Program-made: the position numbers and the translations under genes | Shown: piece by piece, positions 9,353 through 17,519 of the stretch | How positions within the stretch are numbered: position 1 is the first letter of the stretch | How the letters are laid out: each line of letters begins with the position of its first letter | Notes under the pieces: model-generated | What the model saw: the letters and a program-made list of their open reading frames with translations, nothing else | Database searches by the model: none | What the model was told of the DNA's origin: nothing | DNA from: Methylophilaceae bacterium | Lineage (GTDB): Bacteria > Pseudomonadota > Gammaproteobacteria > Burkholderiales > Methylophilaceae | Direction: 5' to 3' | NCBI GenBank assembly: GCA_014378915.1 | Contig: JACMMS010000126.1 | Coordinates: 1-50,709, forward strand | Length of the DNA stretch: 50,709 nt

Positions 9353-9739
9353 CTATGATAATGTCGAGTCTGTGGAAATTTCAGTATGTGAGGCAGCCAA
9401 TTGCTTTTTTTGTCTGATCAACATTAAATTTCTGGTGTACACAAAGGTGCCTGGCAACTGACCAAGAATAATCACTGGATCTGCACGATGAAATCCGTAG
9501 GCCAGCACAATCAAGCCACCAGATAAGCTTAAATACCAAAAACTAACGGGAATTAAGCTTTGCTGATGCCGCTCACTATGCACCCACTGCACAATAAAAC
9601 GCGTCATAAACAAACATTGACCAATTAAGCCAATACTAAGCCATAAGAAATCTGTAGGCGGCATACTGTTTGCATAATACGAGAAACGCTCAGCTAAATG
9701 ACTTAAAAAGAAGACGGGTTGATGTTCCATAATAACCAT
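9353..9739 (-). CDS. LAB_N (lipid-A-disaccharide synthase N-terminal domain) membrane protein
   Basis: A small membrane protein of 128 residues with about three hydrophobic segments. It matches the LAB_N domain by the pattern FLWLSIGLIGQCLFMTRFIV, QWVHSER, and IPVSFWYLSLSGG, ending in GQLPGTFVYTRNLMLI. The domain name comes from fusion to LpxB in some genomes; stand-alone copies are commonly next to a DPM1-like GT2 and a GT39, exactly as here. Its biochemical role is not established. Two bases separate it from the upstream GT2 gene, and seven from the TTG of the downstream transferase gene, so the three are translated together. A role in lipid-linked sugar handling or flipping is inference. 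Confidence 0.88.
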   Translation of the reverse strand: MVIMEHQPVFFLSHLAERFSYYANSMPPTDFLWLSIGLIGQCLFMTRFIVQWVHSERHQQSLIPVSFWYLSLSGGLIVLAYGFHRADPVIILGQLPGTFVYTRNLMLIRQKKQLAASHTEISTDSTLS

Positions 9740-9741
9740 AA

Positions 9742-10485
9742 TTACTCTTCACTTGCCATAGGCAACTTGGCACGACGTTGCAACCAAGCAACACCAAATA
9801 AATCTACAATACCGACTAACAATCTATCGATAGTGCCGTAGTTCGATTGACCAAATTCGCGATTACGATGGCTAACAGGTACTGAAACAATCTTGCCACC
9901 ACGACGTTTAATTAATGCAGGCAGAAAGCGATGCATATGGTCAAAATAAGGCAAGTCTAAAAATGCAGCACGATTAAATAACTTAAGTCCGCAACCAGTA
10001 TCAGGCGTGTCATCACTCAAAATACGAGAGCGCACACCATTTGCAATCACAGATGAGATGCGTTTAATCCAAGTATCACGGCGACTGGCACGACGATTAC
10101 CGCCAACTAATTCAACACTTTCTGATAAGGCGGCTAGTAGTTTAGGAATATCGGCAGGATCATTTTGACCATCCCCATCTAACGTAGCCACCCAATCATA
10201 TTGAGCAAAATTAACACCTGTGCGCACTGCTGTGCTTTGGCCACAGCTTGCAGCATGCTGTACAACACGTAATTGTGGATATTGCGTCTGTAAGCTTTTT
10301 AATTTGGCGTATGTGCCATCGGAACTGCCATCATCTACATAAATAATCTCGTGTTCTATCTGTGACTTTAACGCAGCGTCAATCTCCGCAATCAATCCAG
10401 CAACATTGTCTTGTTCATTACGCACTGGCACCACAACCGATAACCGATTAGGTTTGATAAAAGTATTAGATGAAAAAGATGTCAT
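9742..10485 (-). CDS. ArnC/DPM1-like polyprenyl-phosphate glycosyltransferase (GT2)
   Basis: GT2 enzyme of 247 residues likely to charge undecaprenyl phosphate with a sugar on the cytoplasmic face. Motifs: LSVVVPVRNEQDNVAGLIAE at the N-terminus, YVDDGSSDGT, the DXD-containing TLDGDGQNDPADI, and DTGCGLKLFNR. It lacks the two C-terminal membrane helices of E. coli ArnC, so it resembles the soluble DPM1 form; the neighbouring LAB_N protein may supply the membrane part (inference). It overlaps nothing but is only two bases from LAB_N. Sugar donor is not readable; the epimerase in the operon suggests a uronic acid. Confidence 0.88.
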   Translation of the reverse strand: MTSFSSNTFIKPNRLSVVVPVRNEQDNVAGLIAEIDAALKSQIEHEIIYVDDGSSDGTYAKLKSLQTQYPQLRVVQHAASCGQSTAVRTGVNFAQYDWVATLDGDGQNDPADIPKLLAALSESVELVGGNRRASRRDTWIKRISSVIANGVRSRILSDDTPDTGCGLKLFNRAAFLDLPYFDHMHRFLPALIKRRGGKIVSVPVSHRNREFGQSNYGTIDRLLVGIVDLFGVAWLQRRAKLPMASEE

Positions 10486-10536
10486 TCAGTAAATCCAAAA
10501 GATTGATTACCGATATAAGCTAAATAAAGCTGCAAG

Positions 10537-11205
10537 TTAGGGCAAAAAGTCAGCAATCTTTGCAGTATGTTTAATATTATTTAAGGCGCAAAAAGATTCC
10601 CAATCGGCAACCTCTGTCCAATCTGTAACAAAGACAAAATCCATTTTTGCGCCTGTTGCAGCTTCAAAATCGTACTTACTATCACCTACAAACAATGCTG
10701 GAAACTGAACATTGCCAGCACTTATTTCGCGTGCTAGCGCTTCATCCTTATTTTCTGGGCTACCAAAAAGACCACCATCAAACAGATGATTTAATTTACG
10801 CGCCAAGAATAAATCGCGGATTTCTTGCTGATCTCCACCAGAAAGAATCATCCAATTCGCTTGTTTAGATGCTTCTCTTAGTAGTACCAAACCTTCAGTA
10901 ATTGCACATTCTAAAAGTCCTTCCTTTAACTCTCGGGCAAACTCATTTAATAATGCTTGCACCGCATCATCGGCCACTGGTTGATACAATATTTCACGAA
11001 GATAATAATCAAATTTATGATAGCGTGAAATGCCACCCAACCTAACGTGATAATCCACCAAAGCTTGCGCCTGCTTATCACTAGCACCTAATGCTTTTGC
11101 TGTGCGAAAATAAGCTTCAGTTTTAACGACATTTGAATCTAAAATAACTCCATCACAATCAAAAACGATGGTTTTATATTGTTTAATATCAATAAGTTGC
11201 TGCAC
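10537..11205 (-). CDS. HAD-superfamily phosphatase
   Basis: Haloacid-dehalogenase-like hydrolase of 222 residues. Motif I FDCDGVILDSN (nucleophile Asp16, acid Asp18), motif II around ILSGGDQQEI, and motif IV FVGDSKYDFEAA are all present, so it should be catalytically competent. The cap resembles the phosphoglycolate-phosphatase/beta-phosphoglucomutase group. It is the first gene of the minus-strand glycosylation operon, 51 bases before the GT2. A sugar-phosphate substrate is likely from context, but the substrate cannot be named. Confidence 0.85.
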   Translation of the reverse strand: MQQLIDIKQYKTIVFDCDGVILDSNVVKTEAYFRTAKALGASDKQAQALVDYHVRLGGISRYHKFDYYLREILYQPVADDAVQALLNEFARELKEGLLECAITEGLVLLREASKQANWMILSGGDQQEIRDLFLARKLNHLFDGGLFGSPENKDEALAREISAGNVQFPALFVGDSKYDFEAATGAKMDFVFVTDWTEVADWESFCALNNIKHTAKIADFLP

Positions 11206-11238
11206 TATACCGTCCGATTGTAAATGAAATTACTAAAC

Positions 11239-11284
11239 AAAAAAGAGTTTTGCGCACCTGCATTCGCAAGGTTGCAAAACTCTT
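11239..11284 (-). terminator. Rho-independent terminator after eda
   Basis: Read on the minus strand, an 11-bp perfect stem (AAGAGTTTTGC at 11284-11274 with GCAAAACTCTT at 11253-11243) runs directly into six T residues. The 20-base loop itself folds further (ACCT..GGT with an inner TGC/GCA). It lies downstream of eda and separates the Entner-Doudoroff pair from the glycosylation operon that starts at 11205. Confidence 0.85.
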
Positions 11285-11374
11285 ATTATATTGTCGCTAA
11301 AGTTTTTACACCATACTAGTTGAAGTCTATGCTCTTAATAACAATGACTTATATTAATCAAATACCAAATTAGT

Positions 11375-12001
11375 TTAAGCAACTTTAATTGCACTTGCTT
11401 CTTTAGCTAACTTGGTAATATGTGCCCAATCACCACGTGCAACTGCATCTGCAGGTGTTAACCACGTGCCACCGCAAACTACAACATTTGGTAAAGCTAA
11501 AAACTGTGGTGCTGATTCAACTGTCACACCACCTGTCGGACAAAACATTACATCCCCAAACGGACCGGCAAATCCTTTAAGTAAACTAATACCACCTACT
11601 GCAACTGCTGGAAAGAGTTTTAAAAAGTAGTAATCATCGGCATTTGCCATCATGATTTCTGAACCAGTAGAAACGCCTGGCAATAATGGCAAGCCCATTT
11701 TGCGTGAAGCTAAACCTAACTCGTTTGTGTAACCAGGGCTAACAGCAAATTGGCAACCTACATCTTTTACAGCCTGTGCATCTTTTACATTACGCACAGT
11801 GCCTGCACCTAAAATAGCCTCCGGTAGCGCCTTTGCAATAGCTTCCATACCCGCTAATGCACACGAGGTGCGTAAAGTCACTTCTAACACGCGAATACCA
11901 CCTGCTAGCAAGGCTTCTGCCATAGGCACCGCATCTTCAACTTTATTAATGACAATGACTGGGATTACGGGTCCTTGTTTGGCTAAATCAAGTGTGTTCA
12001 T
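11375..12001 (-). CDS. eda: 2-dehydro-3-deoxy-6-phosphogluconate (KDPG) aldolase
   Basis: Class I aldolase splitting KDPG to pyruvate and glyceraldehyde 3-phosphate. At 208 residues it has family length. Visible are the catalytic glutamate in VLEVTLRT, GAGTV, the phosphate-binding GVSTGSEIM, the Schiff-base lysine in YYFLKLFPA, and CPTGGV. It is downstream of edd (69 bases) on the same strand and ends at a strong terminator. In Methylophilaceae, KDPG cleavage is a known branch of the ribulose monophosphate cycle, so this is likely a central-carbon rather than sugar-catabolic gene. The family assignment is secure. Confidence 0.95.
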   Translation of the reverse strand: MNTLDLAKQGPVIPVIVINKVEDAVPMAEALLAGGIRVLEVTLRTSCALAGMEAIAKALPEAILGAGTVRNVKDAQAVKDVGCQFAVSPGYTNELGLASRKMGLPLLPGVSTGSEIMMANADDYYFLKLFPAVAVGGISLLKGFAGPFGDVMFCPTGGVTVESAPQFLALPNVVVCGGTWLTPADAVARGDWAHITKLAKEASAIKVA

Positions 12002-12070
12002 AGTTGTACTCGTAGTGCTTTCTAAAAGTTAATTAATTCTTGAATGATTATTTTATTAGAGTTGGCTAAA

Positions 12071-13885
12071 TTATAACCAAGTGACCGCACCCTCTTCTGC
12101 CGATAGCACATTTCTGCGCATTCCGCCGAATAGTTCACGTCCTATACCATGCGAATTGCTATGGCGTTTACTGTCTGAAAGCTCTACAACTTCTCGCTCT
12201 GCCCATGTATCTTCATCGACCAACGCATTTAGTGTGCCGACTGTTGCATTTATACGAATAATATCACCATCCCGCACCTTAGCTAAAGCGCCTCCAGCAG
12301 AGGCCTCTGGACTTAAATGAATCGCAGCGGGAATTTTACCTGATGCACCACTCATACGGCCATCGGTCACAAGGGCTACCATAAAGCCTTTATTTTGTAA
12401 TACGGCTAAAGGTGGTGTCAGTTTATGTAACTCTGGCATACCATTCGCTTTAGGACCTTGGAAACGGACAACCGCAACAAAATCACGCTCTAATTCGCCG
12501 CGATCAAATGCAGCTAGCAACTCTTCTTGACCATCGAACACAATAGCGGGGGCTTCAATAATATGGCGATCTTCAGGTACGGCAGAAATCTTAATTACTG
12601 AGCGGCCCAAATTGCCTTTAAGTAAGCGTAAACCACCAGATTCGTTAAATGGCGCAGCCGCTGTACGCACAATTGTTTCATCGCTACTGTCTTTTGGTAG
12701 ATCTTTCCACACCAATTTATTATCTTCTTTAGTAAGCAATTGACCGTACTGACGTAAACCACCATAAGCTATGGTGAACACATCAGGATACATATAGCCT
12801 GCATCAATCAACTCGCGAATGACGAATGCAGGACCACCTGCAGTTTGGAATTGATTGACATCAGCCTTGCCATTTGGGTAAACACTGGCTAATAGTGGTG
12901 TTGAGCGCGCGAGATAATGGAAATCTGTCCAGTCGATAATAATACCTGCAGCACGCGCTATTGCCACCCAGTGAATTAAGTGATTGGTTGAGCCACCCGT
13001 TGCAAGCAATGCCACCATCGCATTGACAATGACATACTCATCTACCAACTTACCAATCGGGGTAAAGTGATTTTTTTGTGTATTTTGCAAGACCATCTTT
13101 ACGGCCTCACGCGTCAACATCTCACGCAAGCCATCATGAGGATGTACGAAAGCCGCGCCTGGCACATGCAAGCCCATGGCCTCGAGCAGCATTTGATTAC
13201 TATTGGCTGTGCCGTAAAAAGTACATGTACCGGCACCGTGATAAGCAGCAGACTCTGAAGCTAATAACTCTTCACGACCCACTAAACCTTGTGCATATTT
13301 CTCACGTACTTTAGATTTTTCAGTATTGTCCAAGCCTGTGCTCATCGGGCCAGCTGGCACAAATACACAGGGTAAGTGACCAAAATGCAACGCACCAATT
13401 AAAAGGCCCGGAACGATTTTATCGCATACGCCTAACAGCAAAGCCGCATCAAATACGTCGTGGGAGAGTGCAACGGCTGTGCTCATAGCAATCACATCAC
13501 GACTAAAAAGGCTTAGCTCCATACCAGGCTCACCCTGCGTCACACCATCACACATAGCTGGCACACCCCCCGCCACTTGCATGGTGGCGCCAAGTTTTTT
13601 TGCCTCATCTCGAATAATGTCTGGATAGTTCACATAAGGTTGGTGTGCTGAAAGCATCTCGTTATATGCAGTTACTACGCCAATATTAGACGCTTTCTCC
13701 GCGATCACACGCAACTTATCATTGCTTGGCATCGCCGCAAAGGCATGTGCCACATTAGCGCAACCAAGACGATCTGCACCACGTTGACGATTAATAATTG
13801 AATCTACACGCTGTAAGTACGCCGTTCGAGTTGGGCGACTACGTTCGCGAATACGTTCAGTAACTTCTATGTGGGATTGTTTCAT
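12071..13885 (-). CDS. edd: 6-phosphogluconate dehydratase
   Basis: Dehydrates 6-phosphogluconate to KDPG using an iron-sulfur cluster (IlvD/Edd family), feeding eda. The 604-residue length matches E. coli Edd (603). Visible signatures: [51 protein letters not shown] and, near the C-terminus, [23 protein letters not shown]. The last group distinguishes Edd/IlvD enzymes, and the overall order matches Edd rather than dihydroxyacid dehydratase. The pair edd-eda is oriented opposite to hldD-waaF and is flanked on both sides by LPS glycosylation genes. No zwf or pgl is in the window. Confidence 0.95.
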   Translation of the reverse strand: MKQSHIEVTERIRERSRPTRTAYLQRVDSIINRQRGADRLGCANVAHAFAAMPSNDKLRVIAEKASNIGVVTAYNEMLSAHQPYVNYPDIIRDEAKKLGATMQVAGGVPAMCDGVTQGEPGMELSLFSRDVIAMSTAVALSHDVFDAALLLGVCDKIVPGLLIGALHFGHLPCVFVPAGPMSTGLDNTEKSKVREKYAQGLVGREELLASESAAYHGAGTCTFYGTANSNQMLLEAMGLHVPGAAFVHPHDGLREMLTREAVKMVLQNTQKNHFTPIGKLVDEYVIVNAMVALLATGGSTNHLIHWVAIARAAGIIIDWTDFHYLARSTPLLASVYPNGKADVNQFQTAGGPAFVIRELIDAGYMYPDVFTIAYGGLRQYGQLLTKEDNKLVWKDLPKDSSDETIVRTAAAPFNESGGLRLLKGNLGRSVIKISAVPEDRHIIEAPAIVFDGQEELLAAFDRGELERDFVAVVRFQGPKANGMPELHKLTPPLAVLQNKGFMVALVTDGRMSGASGKIPAAIHLSPEASAGGALAKVRDGDIIRINATVGTLNALVDEDTWAEREVVELSDSKRHSNSHGIGRELFGGMRRNVLSAEEGAVTWL

Positions 13886-13983
13886 GATAAATACACCATT
13901 TTTAAAATTATATTTGCAGCTAAGTAACCTATAATTACCATTGTACAGTTGACTTACTGCATTAAAAATCTAAACTTCTTATT

Positions 13984-14877
13984 TTATAATATTGCCACAA
14001 ACTTCTGAGAGTTTATAAGAATTTCTTTTTTAAGAATATCAATATCTGCATCCGTGTAAGTTAATTTAGCTTGAATATCATTCTTGCCACTGGCATTTTC
14101 CCACTTTAAACCAGTTTTTTGACTAAGTGGAATCGCTCTAAAGTTGAGATCCTCAATATATATTTGCTGAATTTTAAAGCCATTTCTAATGGCATTGACG
14201 TGTAGCCAAATATCATCGCCTTTTGGACATTTATCTACAAAAGCATCACCTTGTCCAGCGAGAATTTTTTGCAATTTTGGTGGGTAAATAACACCAGAAC
14301 AGCCTGTTGCATGATTTAAATAACTTGGAATTGTAGAACGACACATAGCCCATGTATAAAAATCGCCAATACTATTCATATTATCTTTAAGAGTAACTAC
14401 TTGTGCACGATAACAAGATACCACTGTGGCATTTTGCTCATAAGCTTTTAACAAACCTTTGAGCCAAAACTTGGGATAAAAAATATCATCATCAGCTGTT
14501 ACTAAAGGAAATTGCGCATCAAAATATTCACATACGTAGGGATAGTATTTTTTATGTGGTCCGTAGTCTTTCGTGTGCTTAATCTCCAACCCTCTTTTTT
14601 GCAATCGCCTAAGACTAGCAGGCAAATTCTGTAGAATATTTTCATCATCTAGCCATAGAATAAGTCTAGAAGGCTTTACATCTCCACGGCCAATTGACTC
14701 AATGGTATAAAAAACGCTATGAATTCTTTTACCAAAAGACGTTAAACAAACTACCACTTGAGAACTGCCTAATAGAGTTTTACTGGATAAAAGACTACTG
14801 AGCTGCAGTAGGGTGAGATATTTAAGTTTTTCAAATCCTTTAACAATATTTTGCCAAAATGATATAGCGAGTTTCAT
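13984..14877 (-). CDS. Putative DXD glycosyltransferase, paralogue A
   Basis: A 297-residue protein that I cannot assign to a named enzyme. It has an N-terminal strand VVVCLTSFGKR, then YTIESIGRGDVKPSRLILWLDDE, KDYGPHKKYYPY, and LVTADDDIFYP (Asp129-131), which looks like the metal-binding DXD of a GT-A glycosyltransferase. A second conserved acidic motif is CPKGDDIWLHVNAIRNG. It is clearly paralogous to the gene immediately upstream; the two share all these blocks in the same order. It is the last gene of the waaG-to-here run and probably acts on LPS core in the cytoplasm. The DXD reading is seen; activity and sugar are inference. Confidence 0.75.
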   Translation of the reverse strand: MKLAISFWQNIVKGFEKLKYLTLLQLSSLLSSKTLLGSSQVVVCLTSFGKRIHSVFYTIESIGRGDVKPSRLILWLDDENILQNLPASLRRLQKRGLEIKHTKDYGPHKKYYPYVCEYFDAQFPLVTADDDIFYPKFWLKGLLKAYEQNATVVSCYRAQVVTLKDNMNSIGDFYTWAMCRSTIPSYLNHATGCSGVIYPPKLQKILAGQGDAFVDKCPKGDDIWLHVNAIRNGFKIQQIYIEDLNFRAIPLSQKTGLKWENASGKNDIQAKLTYTDADIDILKKEILINSQKFVAIL

Positions 14878-14921
14878 CTTATTCCAATAGGGTTTGTATG
14901 CGTCATTTTCAATCTGGTTGT

Positions 14922-15779
14922 TTAGTGAGGTGCATCTTGTTTTAAGGTGTTGATATCTGATCTGTTGTAAGTCATCTTAGCTTGCTTATCGTTAAGCCCT
15001 AAAAAAATATTTGCGTTAAACAAACCATTTTTTTGAGTAAAAGGTAACGTTAAAAAATGATAAGCTTCGGGTTCAATTTGTTTCACTTGATAGCCATTTC
15101 GCAAGGCGATAGCGTGTAACCAAATATCATCGGCATTAGGGCAGCATGCTAAGAATACATCACCCGATGCTTTTATTTTATTGAGGAAATCTGGCGGATA
15201 AATAACACCTGAGACACCTGTTGCTTGATTAAAATAACTAGCATCAGTTGAACTGCAAATTTGCCAAAATTTAAATGACTCCACCTCTTGCTGCTCTTTA
15301 TCTAGCAAAACGACGTGTGCACGGTAACAATTTACTACTGATGGTGTTTTCACATAAGACTCATAAAGATTTTTAAGCCAAAAAATAGGATAAAAAATAT
15401 CATCATCAGCAGTGACTAAAGGTAAAACATGCTCACTTAGATTATTGACATACGGAAAATATTTAGTATGTGGACCATAGTTTTCAGCCAGAAAAATCTC
15501 CAAACCTCTACTCTTAAGTCTTTTTAACTCCGCAGGCAAATGATTAAACTGATGTTCATTATCAAGCCACAAAATAATTCTAGAGGGTAAAACTTTTCCA
15601 TTTGCAATGCTCTCAATCGCATAAAAAACTTTGCTGGTTCTTTCGCCGTATGAAGTCAAAGAAACAACCACCGGGGCATTAGAGACAATTGCAGCGTTCG
15701 AAAAACGGTTTTTTAAGCGGTATTTGATAATCAAATTGATTTTAATGAGCCAATTTAAAATTCTAGAGTTTGTCATCAT
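14922..15779 (-). CDS. Putative DXD glycosyltransferase, paralogue B
   Basis: A 285-residue paralogue of the following gene. The shared blocks are VVVSLTSYGER, YAIESIANGKVLPSRIILWLDNE, ENYGPHTKYFPY, LVTADDDIFYP (Asp125-127) and CPNADDIWLHAIALRNG. Differences in the C-terminal third suggest the two copies have different acceptors. It begins 24 bases after the carbamoyltransferase stop, and 44 bases separate it from paralogue A, consistent with one transcript. Tandem duplication followed by divergence is the simplest reading. No hydrophobic signal is evident beyond a mildly hydrophobic N-terminus. Family by motif only. Confidence 0.75.
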   Translation of the reverse strand: MMTNSRILNWLIKINLIIKYRLKNRFSNAAIVSNAPVVVSLTSYGERTSKVFYAIESIANGKVLPSRIILWLDNEHQFNHLPAELKRLKSRGLEIFLAENYGPHTKYFPYVNNLSEHVLPLVTADDDIFYPIFWLKNLYESYVKTPSVVNCYRAHVVLLDKEQQEVESFKFWQICSSTDASYFNQATGVSGVIYPPDFLNKIKASGDVFLACCPNADDIWLHAIALRNGYQVKQIEPEAYHFLTLPFTQKNGLFNANIFLGLNDKQAKMTYNRSDINTLKQDAPH

Positions 15780-15803
15780 TGCTATGCGATTCCTATTAAA
15801 ACA

Positions 15804-17519
15804 TTACTTAATAACTAATACATCTTCCATCAATAAGTATTCTAAATCACAACCGTAAAACATGTTAAGGGCGTCGGTCGGACTACAAATCATAGGCTCG
15901 CCACGACGGTTCAATGAAGTATTGAGCACTACTGGCACTCCGCGCAAACGCTCCAATTCTTCAATTAGAGCGTAATAACGTGGATTAGTAGCTTTAGTAA
16001 CGACCTGTGCACGTGCTGTGCCATCTTCATGTACGACTTCTGGAATACGTGTTTTCCATTTTTCAGCGACATCAAAAGTAAAAGTCATATACGGTGATGG
16101 GTGGTTCGTTTGTAAAATATCTTCAGCTGCTGTATCCAACATACTAGGGCAGAATGGACGCCAGCGCTCACGGTACTTAATCTGCGCGTTAATGCGGTCT
16201 GCCACACCTGAATGGCTAGGGTCACCCAAAATACTACGGCAGCCTAGTGAACGTGGACCAAATTCCATACGCCCTTGAAACCATGCTAACGGGTTACCAT
16301 CAGCCAGCAACTGTGCTCCTTTTTGCGGCGCATGTTCAATACGTGTAAATTTTGGTTTGCCGGGATGCGCCTCGCACGCTGCTATACACTCTTCTGTATT
16401 GAACGAAGGGCCAAGGTAAGCATGTTGCATAGGCTTAACAATATCGCCCATCTCTGCGGCAACGTAAGTCGCTGCACCTAACGCCGTGCCGGCATCGCCA
16501 GAAGCGGGTTGCACAAACAGCTCTTTAACACCAGGCATAGCTATAATGCGCTGATTCAATTTAACATTTAATGCTACCCCCCCCGCCATCGCAATTCGGC
16601 CTGTTTCACGGATGATATCGCCTACATAATAATCAATCATTTTCAGCGCAATGTCTTCCAACAAAGCTTGCACTGATGCTGCGTAGTGAATATAAGGATC
16701 ATCAATTTCATCACCAATACGCTTAGGGCCCAGCCACTCTATTAGCTTAGGCGAAAAATAATGCCCACGGCCATTTTCTTTAAAACGCCTTGTACCAACG
16801 ACATTTACGTAATCAGTATTGATTTTAAGTTCACCGTTTTCAAAGCTCACCAAACGCGATAAGTCGTACTTGCTGGCATCACCATACGGCGCCATTCCCA
16901 TGACTTTGAATTCACCATCCAGCATCTCAAAACCAAGATACTCAGTAATAGCTCCATACATGCCGCCTAAAGAATCTGGATCATAAAACTCTTTAATTTT
17001 ATGGATTTTGCCGTTTTCACCATAACCGAAAAACGTGGTGGCATATTCACCTTTACCATCAATACCGACAATCGCAGTTTTCTCTTTAAATCCACTGAGA
17101 TGATAGGCGCTGCTAGCATGAGTCAAGTGATGTTCAACAGGAAAAAACTTAGCGTTATTTAAGCCTAGCCCTTTCATTAACGCGAGCGCTTTCTCCCGGT
17201 TGCGCCTAAAGCGACGATTACCATTAAACAAAGCATCTAAAGCGCGATCAGGTGCATACCAATGGCGTTTAGCATAATGCCAGCGAGCAGCAGAAGTCAG
17301 GGGTATTTCACCATAAGGGAACGCGACCATATCAACTTGATCTGGCGAAATACCAGCTTCTTTTAAGCAGTATTTGGCGGCTTCTAGCGGCATGATATTT
17401 TTAGCATGTTTGTCACGTATAAAACGCTCTTCTTCAGCCGCAGCAATAATCTTGCCATCAATCACAATAGCAGCAGAAGAGTCATGCCCTAGTGCGCCAG
17501 ATAAACCCAAAATAATCAT
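15804..17519 (-). CDS. O-carbamoyltransferase (NodU/CmcH/TobZ family)
   Basis: Two-domain carbamoyltransferase of 571 residues. The N-terminal Kae1-like domain, which makes carbamoyl-adenylate transfer possible, opens with ILGLSGALGHDSSAA and carries the metal-binding histidines in VEHHLTHASSAYH (His130, 131, 134) and AMAGGVALN (311-318). The C-terminal YrdC-like part shows MEFGPRSLGCRSIL and VVLNTSLNRRGEP. The start overlaps the upstream kinase stop by ATGA. In Pseudomonas aeruginosa a family member in the waa cluster is known to carbamoylate core heptose (WapO, from memory), and the shared neighbourhood (waaG, waaP, kinase) makes the same role likely here. A G8 tract interrupts the conserved GGVALN codons. 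Confidence 0.9.
   Translation of the reverse strand: MIILGLSGALGHDSSAAIVIDGKIIAAAEEERFIRDKHAKNIMPLEAAKYCLKEAGISPDQVDMVAFPYGEIPLTSAARWHYAKRHWYAPDRALDALFNGNRRFRRNREKALALMKGLGLNNAKFFPVEHHLTHASSAYHLSGFKEKTAIVGIDGKGEYATTFFGYGENGKIHKIKEFYDPDSLGGMYGAITEYLGFEMLDGEFKVMGMAPYGDASKYDLSRLVSFENGELKINTDYVNVVGTRRFKENGRGHYFSPKLIEWLGPKRIGDEIDDPYIHYAASVQALLEDIALKMIDYYVGDIIRETGRIAMAGGVALNVKLNQRIIAMPGVKELFVQPASGDAGTALGAATYVAAEMGDIVKPMQHAYLGPSFNTEECIAACEAHPGKPKFTRIEHAPQKGAQLLADGNPLAWFQGRMEFGPRSLGCRSILGDPSHSGVADRINAQIKYRERWRPFCPSMLDTAAEDILQTNHPSPYMTFTFDVAEKWKTRIPEVVHEDGTARAQVVTKATNPRYYALIEELERLRGVPVVLNTSLNRRGEPMICSPTDALNMFYGCDLEYLLMEDVLVIK
16577..16584 (-). repeat. G8 homopolymer inside the carbamoyltransferase gene
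   Basis: Eight C residues on the plus strand are eight G residues on the coding strand, encoding the end of Ala312, Gly313-Gly314 and the start of Val315. The gene is in frame as read. Such a run is rare in this AT-rich sequence and is the typical substrate for slipped-strand phase variation. Confidence 0.6.

Noticed and set aside
13561-13580. C6 run in edd as another contingency tract
   Set aside because: Six residues are too short, and a metabolic enzyme is an unlikely phase-variable target.
13886-13983. HexR operator before edd
   Set aside because: The AT-rich gap has no convincing TGTAN..TACA palindrome; only a TGTACA half is visible.
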